Shown: piece after piece, positions 1-5,138 of the stretch
How the letters are laid out: the number at the start of each line of letters is the position of its first letter
Position numbering within the stretch: the first letter of the stretch is position 1
NCBI GenBank assembly: GCA_965369325.1
Contig: CBDUQI010000269.1
Location: 1 to 6,681, forward strand
Source: CBDUQI01 sp965369325
Lineage (GTDB): Bacteria; Pseudomonadota; Gammaproteobacteria; Steroidobacterales; JBCBZW01
DNA: 6,681 nt
Direction: 5' to 3'
Made by a program: the position numbers and the translations under genes
Notes under the pieces: generated by a model
Told to the model about the DNA's origin: nothing
What the model saw: the letters and a program-made list of their open reading frames with translations, nothing else
Database searches by the model: none

Positions 1-93
1 CCACGCCACCGAGGCGCCAAAGATAGCACCGCCTACAATGACGACATCGTAAGACGAATGGGCGGGCGTGCCGTGTACTCCAAGTGCGCTCAT
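1..93 (-). CDS. FAD-dependent oxidoreductase, N-terminal fragment (cut by window edge)
   Basis: Only the first 31 codons are present; the gene continues past the left edge. After about 14 variable residues comes YDVVIVGGAIFGASVAW, a beta-alpha-beta dinucleotide-binding start with the glycine pattern G-G-A-x-x-G. This form is common in DAO-type FAD-dependent oxidoreductases (the glycine oxidase and sarcosine oxidase relatives), where the third small residue may be Gly or Ala. The ATG overlaps the kdsB stop by four bases (ATGA), with only a weak purine-rich stretch in front, so translation is probably coupled to kdsB. The substrate cannot be told from this fragment, and the rest of the protein could place it in another two-dinucleotide-binding-domain flavoprotein family. 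The assignment to an FAD/NAD(P)-binding fold is fairly secure; a role linked to lipopolysaccharide is not shown. Confidence 0.75.
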   Translation of the reverse strand, partial: MSALGVHGTPAHSSYDVVIVGGAIFGASVAW

Positions 94-854
94 GAGGCCG
101 AGTCCGATATGGCTGCTTGCGCCAGCAACAGATCATCTGGTGTATCCACTCCTGGTCCAGGCAGCGCGCAAGCCTCCCCCACCCGCACAGTCAAACCCAG
201 ATGCAAGGCTCGCAGCTGCTCCAGCTTCTCCACCTGCTCCAACGTGCAAGGCGGCGCCTGCGTCAGCGCCAGCAACGCGCTGACACGATAAGCATAGATG
301 CCAATGTGGCGCAGCGCTGCGGTATGACGGGTTTGCGATGCCGTGCCCGAAGGCGCACCGTCGCGATCCCACGGAATGGCCGCGCGGCTGAAATACAGCG
401 CATCACCTTTGGCATCACACACCACTTTGACGGCGTTGGGGTCAAGCAGTTCGCTCAGGTGCTCCAGCGGCCAGGCAAGGGTTGCCACATCCACGCCAGG
501 CTGCGCGGCGAGCGCCGCCACCTGCTGAATTAGCTGCGGCGGCATCAGCGGCTCATCACCCTGCAGGTTCACCACCACGGTGTCCGCCGACCATTGGCGC
601 GCCTTGACCAGCTCGGCAATCCGGTCGGTCCCGGAGGTATGTGCTGGCTCGGTCATCGCAGCGTTCGCACCAAACCCGGTGGCCACCGATACCACCTCAT
701 CACTCTCAGAGACAATCCATACTTCACGCGCGTCACTTTCCAATGCGCGCTGGTGCACATGCCAGACCAACGGTTCGCCGGCCAGCTCGCGCAGGGGCTT
801 GCGCGGCAGTCGCTCGGACGCAAGTCGGGCCGGAATGACAACAATAAAACTCAT
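90..854 (-). CDS. kdsB: 3-deoxy-manno-octulosonate cytidylyltransferase (CMP-Kdo synthetase)
   Basis: This cytosolic enzyme joins Kdo to CTP, giving CMP-Kdo and pyrophosphate; CMP-Kdo is the sugar donor for the inner core of lipopolysaccharide. The 254 residues match the usual family length. Visible motifs, in order, are the nucleotide-binding start IPARLASERLPRKPL (residues 7-21), HTSGTDR (72-78), the metal-binding NLQGDEP (96-102, Asp100), ALYFSRAAIP (152-161), HIGIYAYR (183-190), EQVEKLEQLRAL (206-217) and PGPGVDTPDD (232-241). These cover the whole family signature, so the gene looks intact. The ATG shares one base with the upstream stop (TGATG), and no Shine-Dalgarno sequence is visible, which points to re-initiation by ribosomes finishing the previous gene. 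A small deviation is VSESDE (48-53), where many homologues have an ATDDE-like sequence. Assignment is very secure. Confidence 0.98.
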   Translation of the reverse strand: MSFIVVIPARLASERLPRKPLRELAGEPLVWHVHQRALESDAREVWIVSESDEVVSVATGFGANAAMTEPAHTSGTDRIAELVKARQWSADTVVVNLQGDEPLMPPQLIQQVAALAAQPGVDVATLAWPLEHLSELLDPNAVKVVCDAKGDALYFSRAAIPWDRDGAPSGTASQTRHTAALRHIGIYAYRVSALLALTQAPPCTLEQVEKLEQLRALHLGLTVRVGEACALPGPGVDTPDDLLLAQAAISDSAS

Positions 855-1048
855 CAGCGCGAATCGCCCGCGCGCACTTCATCCGCGCTCATTTGCTGCG
901 CCTGCTCTTCCATCAACACCGGAATACCATCGGTGATCGCAAAACCCAGCCGATCGAAGCGGCACACCAGCCGTTGCTCGCTGCGCCAATGCTCCAGCGG
1001 ACCTTTGCACACCGGGCAGGCCAGAATATCAAATAGTCGCTTATCCAT
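854..1048 (-). CDS. ycaR: Trm112/YcaR-family small protein
   Basis: A 64-residue protein of the Trm112/UPF0434 family, the usual companion between lpxK and kdsB in gammaproteobacteria. The N-terminus LFDILACPVCKGPLE carries a CxxC pair (Cys11, Cys14), a third cysteine follows at 29 (LVC), and the family signature DGIPVLMEEQA is at residues 40-50. The cysteines suggest a small zinc-ribbon-like fold, although many bacterial members keep only some of them. Eukaryotic and archaeal Trm112 activates methyltransferases; the role of the bacterial relatives is not settled, so no function in Kdo or lipid A synthesis should be assumed. The start overlaps the end of lpxK by eight bases and has a GGAG box nine bases upstream inside lpxK. 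The stop overlaps the kdsB start by one base. Family call is secure, function open. Confidence 0.93.
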   Translation of the reverse strand: MDKRLFDILACPVCKGPLEHWRSEQRLVCRFDRLGFAITDGIPVLMEEQAQQMSADEVRAGDSR

Positions 1049-2090
1049 GATCGCCTGCTCCGTCGGGGCTAATCGCCATTTGTATCGCCGCCATCAGCCG
1101 CTGCTGATGGGGTTGATCGAACGTTGCACTCACCGGCACCATCCAGTGCTGCGCACTCGCGTGCGCCCGGCATTTTACCGCATCTTTTTCGGTCATCAGC
1201 ACTGCAAGGTCATCGCCAAAGTGTAGGTCTGCCGGGCGAATCGCCGCGTGATCTGCCATCGGGTGCTCAATCGGCGCCAGACCCGCACTACGCAGCATCT
1301 GGAAAAACCGTGCGGGATTGCCGATGGCCGCCACCGCATGCACGCCAGTGCTGGAAAAGCTCGACAGTGCACGTTGCTCTCCGGTCCGCAGGTTCACCGC
1401 CTGCCCACCGCTAACGCGCATTGCCAGCGCCCGTCCCGGCGCCTGCGCCGGCGCGGTCCACTCACCATTCACCACCACCAGATCCACCTGCTGTAGACGT
1501 GAGGCGGATTCGCGCAGCGGCCCACCCGGTAAGCAGCGACCATTGCCAAGACCGCGGGCCCCATCTAGTACGACAATCTCTAGCTGCCGGCGCAGCGCGT
1601 AGTGTTGCAGTCCGTCATCGCACACAATCACATCCACGCCTTGCCCGATCAGATTCTCACAGGCACCAACCCGATCAGCGCCCACGGCCACCGGACAGCC
1701 ACTGCGTTGCGCCAGCAACATCGCCTCATCGCCAACGGATGCGGTATCACCGGCCGGATCAACCCGTCGCGGACCCGCATCAGCGCCCGCGCTGGCATAG
1801 CCGCGAAGCACAATACCGGGCGCCCGCCCCTGCGCCAGCAGCGCTTGTGCCAAGTACAGCACCAGCGGTGTTTTGCCGGTGCCGCCCACGCTCAGATTCC
1901 CTACCACCACCACCGGTACTGCCACCTGGGTACTGCGCAACCAGCCGGCGCGATACGCCGCGCGGCGTATCGCGGCCACCACCCGGAACACACCACTGAA
2001 GGGTCTCAACAAGCCAAAGTCATTCCCCCGCTCGTACCAAAGACCAAGCAGCCAACGCTCTAAAGGACGGGTATTATTGTTGGCCACCAT
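1041..2090 (-). CDS. lpxK: Tetraacyldisaccharide 4'-kinase (lipid A 4'-kinase)
   Basis: LpxK phosphorylates the 4' position of the tetraacyldisaccharide 1-phosphate with ATP, giving lipid IV-A, on the cytosolic face of the inner membrane. At 349 residues it is near the usual 320-350. The N-terminal stretch at about 31-51 is the hydrophobic/basic membrane-association helix. The P-loop GNLSVGGTGKTP is at 64-75, with the family's long glycine-rich form. VGDEA (119-123) and ADHAAI (279-284) probably carry the Asp and His equivalent to the catalytic dyad known from Aquifex LpxK. DDGLQHY is at 158-164, the GNGRCLPGGPLRES substrate-loop motif at 182-195, and TEKDAVK at 300-306. An in-frame stop lies two codons before the ATG, so it cannot start earlier; the Shine-Dalgarno is poor (GAGG almost touching the ATG). 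It sits 17 bases after msbA and overlaps the next gene by eight. A 26-bp perfect palindrome lies in its 5' part. Confidence 0.98.
   Translation of the reverse strand: MVANNNTRPLERWLLGLWYERGNDFGLLRPFSGVFRVVAAIRRAAYRAGWLRSTQVAVPVVVVGNLSVGGTGKTPLVLYLAQALLAQGRAPGIVLRGYASAGADAGPRRVDPAGDTASVGDEAMLLAQRSGCPVAVGADRVGACENLIGQGVDVIVCDDGLQHYALRRQLEIVVLDGARGLGNGRCLPGGPLRESASRLQQVDLVVVNGEWTAPAQAPGRALAMRVSGGQAVNLRTGEQRALSSFSSTGVHAVAAIGNPARFFQMLRSAGLAPIEHPMADHAAIRPADLHFGDDLAVLMTEKDAVKCRAHASAQHWMVPVSATFDQPHQQRLMAAIQMAISPDGAGDHG
1058..1061 (-). promoter_or_regulatory. Shine-Dalgarno sequence of the Trm112-like gene, inside lpxK
   Basis: GGAG lies nine bases before the ATG at 1048 and is embedded in the last codons of lpxK. 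It supports this start and shows that the eight-base overlap between the two genes is real rather than a start-choice error. Confidence 0.6.
1949..1974. repeat. Perfect 26-bp palindrome within lpxK
   Basis: The sequence CGCGATACGCCGC is followed immediately by its exact reverse complement, with no spacer and no mismatch. On the coding strand it covers about nucleotides 117-142 of lpxK and encodes part of the N-terminal membrane helix (…AIRRAAYR…). In mRNA it could form a very stable GC-rich hairpin of up to about 11 base pairs with a tight loop. The encoded residues fit the LpxK family, so this is not an insertion; the symmetry arises from codon choice on a near-symmetric peptide. Whether it has a function is unknown. 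Confidence 0.85.
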
Positions 2091-2107
2091 GCCTCAGCAC
2101 GCCCCCG

Positions 2108-4006
2108 TCAGCCACTCACAAGCACATCTTGTGTCGGGCCAGCCGGCTTGTCGCTGTCATCGCCATGATGATTGTTATCGCTGCCGCTGGTCGGCGGCGC
2201 GTCCGGATCGGACATCTGATTCTCGCTGAACTGCATCCGGTACAAGGTCGCGTAGTGGCCCTCGCTGGCGAGCAACTGCTCATGCGTGCCGCTCTCAACC
2301 ACCTGGCCCTGGTGCAACACCACGATGCAATCAGCACTTTCCACAGTCGATAATCGGTGCGCGATCACCAGCGTGGTGCGATTGCGCATCAGCCGATCCA
2401 GCGCACGCTTGATGTGTCGCTCGGCTTCGGTGTCCAGCGCTGAGGTCGCCTCATCCAGAATAAGAATGGGCGCGTCTTTGAGCAACGCGCGTGCGATGGC
2501 AATGCGCTGACGCTGACCACCGGAGAGCAGGACCCCGCGATCCCCCACCATGGTATCCAAGCCATCGGGCAACTGGTCGGTAAACTCAAGCACGTGAGCC
2601 GCCGCTGCGGCCTCGCGCACCTGCTCGATGGAGGTACCCTCCAATCCGCCATAGGCAATATTGTTGGCAATGCTGTCGTTGAACAACGTGACATCCTGGC
2701 TCACCAGACTGATCTGATCGCGCAGGTTGCCGAGCGAGAAATCCTTAATGTCGTGCCCATCGACGCGGATGGCGCCGCTTTGGATCTCGTAAAAGCGCGG
2801 CAACAAACTCACCAGGGTAGATTTGCCCGAGCCGGACCGCCCGACGAACGCGCAAGTTTGCCCGGCCGGAATCTTTAAGCTGATGCCTCGCAACACCTGG
2901 CCCTTGTTGCGAGAGTAGGCAAAAGCCACCTGATCAAACTGCACATCGCCGTTCACGCGCGGCACCTGCAGGTCACCGCCCTTCGGCTCAATCTCCTCAT
3001 CCAACAGGGCAAAAATGCTGGTACCTGCGGCGATACCGCGCTGGATGCTGGCGTTAATGTTGGTCAGTCGCTTGAGCGGCGCCATGATGAGCAGCACAGC
3101 GTTAAAGAATGCAACGAAGCTGCCCGGCGATATCTGGGCGGAGTCCATGGTGGCCACGTAGACGATGCCGGCGACGGCCAGCGCCGCGATCAGCATGATG
3201 AGCGGCTCACCGCCCGCACGCGCGAACACCAACTTCATGTTCAGGCGACGGTTCTCCTCATTCACCCGGCTGAACGCTTTCAGCTCATGTTCCTGGCCGT
3301 TGAAAATCTTGATGACACGCTGGGCCGACAGCACCTGTTCGGCCACCTTGGTCACATCGCCCATCGACTCCTGGATACCGGTATTGTAGCGGCGAAAGAA
3401 CGAGCCGAGGCGGCGAATCAAAAACCAGATAATCGGCGCGGTGACAAAGATAAAGATCGTGAGACGCGCACTGAAGTAGAGCATCACGCCGAGCAGCCCG
3501 ACAATGGTCAGGGTATCGCGCACGAAAACAGTCATCGCCTTGGTGGTGGAATCGGCCACCTGCTCGATGTTGTAGGTGAGTTTGGACAGCATGATGCCGG
3601 CTGAACTCTGGTCGTAATACGCGCTAGGCAGGTGTAGCAACTGCGCGAACGTCTCCCGGCGCAGGTTGGCGATCACATGACGCGAGACAAGGCTCATGTA
3701 CACGTCGGATAAGAAACCGGCGAAACCGCGTACCAAAAACAGGCCAACGATAAAAAACGGTACCCAACGTACCGCATCGGTGTCGCGCTCAACAAAGGCC
3801 CCGTCCAGCAGCGGCTTCATCATGAAGGCGAAGCCGCTGTCAGTCGCGGCGTAAATCACCATACCGACCATGGCCAGGCCCAGATACTTCCAGTACGCCA
3901 TTGCATAGCGCAACAGACGCTTGTACACAGCCATCGCATCCTGCTTGGCCGCCTCGTCGCTGCTCAGCACGGGCACGTCTTGAATCTGGGCATCAAAACG
4001 GCCCAT
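2108..4006 (-). CDS. msbA: Lipid A export ABC transporter, ATP-binding/permease protein MsbA
   Basis: MsbA is a homodimeric half-transporter that flips core-lipid A from the inner to the outer leaflet of the inner membrane at the cost of ATP. The 632 residues comprise a six-helix transmembrane domain (about 25-335) and a complete nucleotide-binding domain. That domain shows Walker A GRSGSGKST (389-397), Q-loop Gln437 in SLVSQDVTLF, signature LSGGQ (494-498), Walker B ILILDEA with catalytic Glu519, D-loop SALD (522-525) and switch His550, so it should be active. E. coli MsbA has 582 residues; the surplus is a roughly 24-residue polar N-terminal lead and a hydrophilic, acidic C-terminal tail (about 598-632) rich in Asp, Ser, Pro and His. 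The ATG follows the exbD stop by one base, with AGGA eleven bases upstream inside exbD. Position between exbD and lpxK supports MsbA over other lipid or peptide ABC exporters. Confidence 0.96.
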   Translation of the reverse strand: MGRFDAQIQDVPVLSSDEAAKQDAMAVYKRLLRYAMAYWKYLGLAMVGMVIYAATDSGFAFMMKPLLDGAFVERDTDAVRWVPFFIVGLFLVRGFAGFLSDVYMSLVSRHVIANLRRETFAQLLHLPSAYYDQSSAGIMLSKLTYNIEQVADSTTKAMTVFVRDTLTIVGLLGVMLYFSARLTIFIFVTAPIIWFLIRRLGSFFRRYNTGIQESMGDVTKVAEQVLSAQRVIKIFNGQEHELKAFSRVNEENRRLNMKLVFARAGGEPLIMLIAALAVAGIVYVATMDSAQISPGSFVAFFNAVLLIMAPLKRLTNINASIQRGIAAGTSIFALLDEEIEPKGGDLQVPRVNGDVQFDQVAFAYSRNKGQVLRGISLKIPAGQTCAFVGRSGSGKSTLVSLLPRFYEIQSGAIRVDGHDIKDFSLGNLRDQISLVSQDVTLFNDSIANNIAYGGLEGTSIEQVREAAAAAHVLEFTDQLPDGLDTMVGDRGVLLSGGQRQRIAIARALLKDAPILILDEATSALDTEAERHIKRALDRLMRNRTTLVIAHRLSTVESADCIVVLHQGQVVESGTHEQLLASEGHYATLYRMQFSENQMSDPDAPPTSGSDNNHHGDDSDKPAGPTQDVLVSG

Positions 4007-4007
4007 A

Positions 4008-4427
4008 TCAGTTGCCGTCCTGAGCGTTCACCGTCGCGATATTGATTTGCACAAACCCCAATCGCCCGACCACGTCCATGGCGGTGACCACCGCCTGGTG
4101 CTCGGCACGACCGTCGGCGCGTATCGTCACAGGCACGTCGCGCCGCTCGCCTGCACGCAATTCCAACGCCCGGCGCAAGGTCTCAGGCCGCTTGTTCACC
4201 AGCGCCTGCTGATCAACAAAGTAACTACCGTCAGCAGTAATGGTTACTTCCAACTTGGTATCCGCCTCAAACGGCTCGCCGCTCGCCTCGGGCAGCTCAA
4301 TCGTCAGCTCGGATTCACGCACGAAACTGGTCGACACCATAAAGAAAATCAACAGTAGCAGCACCACGTCGATGAGTGAGGTGAGATTTACCTCAGGCTC
4401 TTCGCGCGTTTGTGCACGTAAGTTCAA
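4008..4427 (-). CDS. exbD: ExbD/TolR-family biopolymer transport protein
   Basis: A 139-residue inner-membrane protein of the ExbD/TolR family, which works with ExbB/TolQ to couple the proton gradient to outer-membrane processes. It has a short cytoplasmic N-terminus, one membrane helix at about 17-37 containing the conserved proton-path aspartate (Asp20 in LTSLIDVVLLLLIFFM), and a periplasmic domain of about 100 residues ending in the family motif FVQINIAT. I place the start at a TTG that overlaps the exbB stop by four bases (TTGA), because a GGAG box sits seven bases upstream and the next Met (30) lies inside the membrane helix. The stop is one base from the msbA ATG. The neighbourhood with comEC and lipid A genes is that of the 'exbD2'-type copies rather than tolR, since no tolA, tolB or pal is nearby. 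Its partner in the envelope is not identified here. Confidence 0.95.
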   Translation of the reverse strand: MNLRAQTREEPEVNLTSLIDVVLLLLIFFMVSTSFVRESELTIELPEASGEPFEADTKLEVTITADGSYFVDQQALVNKRPETLRRALELRAGERRDVPVTIRADGRAEHQAVVTAMDVVGRLGFVQINIATVNAQDGN

Positions 4428-5050
4428 CTGGCCGCTCCACTGTTCGCCTGCTCGGCAGAAAGGGCCTCGACCAAGCGCATCGCCTCCTTCTCCATGTCCA
4501 CCACCAGCGAATCCACGCGCCCGCGCAAGTAGCGGTAGGCGATAAGAGCAGGAATGGCGATCGACAGCCCTGCGGCCGTAGTAAGTAGTGCTTCGGAAAT
4601 ACCACCGGCCAATGCGCCCGGATTACCAACGCCGTGCATGGTGATGGCGCTAAACACCTTCACCATGCCAATGACGGTACCCAGCAGCCCCAGCAGCGGG
4701 GTGATCGCTGCAATGGTGCCAAGCGTATTGAGGAATCGCTCTAACTCATGCACCACGTGGCGACCGGTATCCTCGATGCTCTCTTTGATCAGGTCGCGCT
4801 CGCGGCCCCGATAAGCCAGCCCTGCTGCCAACATGCGCCCAAGCGGCGAGCTGTCCTCCAGCGCGCGGATATGGCGATCGTCCAGCGTACGGTTTTCCAC
4901 CCACTTCCAGACTTTGCTGGCCAGATCCTCGGGCAGTACGCGCCGCCGCTGCAACGTCCACAATCGCTCGAAGGTAATCGCGGCGGCAATCACCGAGCAA
5001 ATGACGAGTGGCAGCATCAGCCAGCCACCGGCTTTGACGATCTCGAACAT
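4424..5050 (-). CDS. exbB: ExbB/TolQ/MotA-family proton channel protein
   Basis: A 208-residue polytopic inner-membrane protein that forms the proton-driven channel complex with ExbD. The first membrane helix is at about 9-30 (AGGWLMLPLVICSVIAAAIT). A cytoplasmic domain follows, then a second helix at about 110-134 with the conserved GLLGTVIGM (121-129) and a third at about 153-175 in the conserved ISEALLTTAAGLSIAIPA. I chose the ATG at 5050, which gives the family's standard opening MFEIVKAGGWLMLP. A longer in-frame reading from 5155 would add 35 residues that look like translated spacer and would overlap comEC. A GGGGA stretch lies about ten bases upstream of the chosen ATG. The gene begins 88 bases after comEC and overlaps exbD by four bases. 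No tonB or tolA is present, so the energised target is unknown; tolQ is less likely because the tol-pal genes are absent. Confidence 0.95.
   Translation of the reverse strand: MFEIVKAGGWLMLPLVICSVIAAAITFERLWTLQRRRVLPEDLASKVWKWVENRTLDDRHIRALEDSSPLGRMLAAGLAYRGRERDLIKESIEDTGRHVVHELERFLNTLGTIAAITPLLGLLGTVIGMVKVFSAITMHGVGNPGALAGGISEALLTTAAGLSIAIPALIAYRYLRGRVDSLVVDMEKEAMRLVEALSAEQANSGAAS
4435..4438 (-). promoter_or_regulatory. Shine-Dalgarno sequence deciding the TTG start of exbD
   Basis: GGAG ends seven bases before the TTG at 4427 and lies within the last codons of exbB. The ideal spacing is the main reason to accept the rare TTG start, since no ATG or GTG in this frame would keep the membrane helix intact. 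Confidence 0.65.
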
Positions 5051-5070
5051 GTCCTGTGTATCCCCAGGCT

Positions 5071-5080
5071 GCGACGTCGC
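5071..5080. repeat. 10-bp palindrome in exbB leader
   Basis: GCGACGTCGC is a perfect palindrome just downstream of the candidate -10 box, 21-30 bases before the exbB ATG. A palindrome of this length can arise by chance in GC-rich DNA; its placement beside the 14-bp palindrome is the only reason to list it. Confidence 0.35.
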
Positions 5081-5081
5081 G

Positions 5082-5087
5082 ATAATA
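5082..5087 (-). promoter_or_regulatory. Weak candidate -10 box for the exbB operon
   Basis: TATTAT matches the sigma-70 -10 consensus at five of six positions and lies about 31 bases upstream of the exbB ATG. No good -35 hexamer sits 16-18 bases upstream; that spot is occupied by the palindrome at 5098-5111. If this is a promoter, it would need an activator or belong to another sigma class. Confidence 0.25.
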
Positions 5088-5097
5088 CTGCATTCAC

Positions 5098-5111
5098 CTG
5101 CTCCGGAGCAG
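5098..5111. repeat. Perfect 14-bp palindrome upstream of exbB
   Basis: CTGCTCCGGAGCAG reads the same on both strands and lies about 48 bases upstream of the exbB ATG, overlapping the position where a -35 box would sit relative to the TATTAT at 5082-5087. This is the geometry of a possible operator. As RNA it would give only a five-pair stem with a CCGG loop and no following U-run, so a terminator is unlikely. Confidence 0.6.
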
Positions 5112-5138
5112 TAAATCAACCGTTTTCGACCAAAACTC

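Larger units (their letters stand above)
5051..5138 (-). other. comEC-exbB intergenic region, possible operon control region
   Basis: This 88-base gap is the only sizeable non-coding stretch in the window and is visibly richer in A and T than the genes. In transcription order it holds a TTGATT box (5114-5119), a 14-bp palindrome (5098-5111), a TATTAT box (5082-5087), a 10-bp palindrome (5071-5080) and a GGGGA ribosome-binding candidate before exbB. TTGATT and TATTAT are 26 bases apart, too far for an ordinary sigma-70 promoter. A promoter for exbB-exbD-msbA-lpxK-kdsB here is therefore inference. I see no terminator with a T-run, so read-through from comEC is possible. Confidence 0.5.

Noticed and set aside
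1421..1999. Plus-strand open frame of 192 codons opposite lpxK
   Set aside because: It is a shadow of lpxK: the product is a low-complexity Pro/Arg/His/Ala-rich sequence typical of antisense frames in GC-rich genes, with no recognisable domain. The same holds for the plus-strand frames opposite kdsB, msbA and comEC.
4008..5050. Reading the pair as tolQ-tolR
   Set aside because: The families are related, but the comEC/msbA/lpxK neighbourhood and the absence of tolA, tolB and pal fit the exbB2-exbD2 type better.
5075..5100. Possible Fur box, suggested by GATAAT upstream of exbB
   Set aside because: Only the first six bases fit the 19-base Fur consensus; the remainder does not match, so iron regulation is not supported.
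5098..5111. Intrinsic terminator between comEC and exbB
   Set aside because: The stem would be only five pairs with a four-base loop and has no T-run on either strand.
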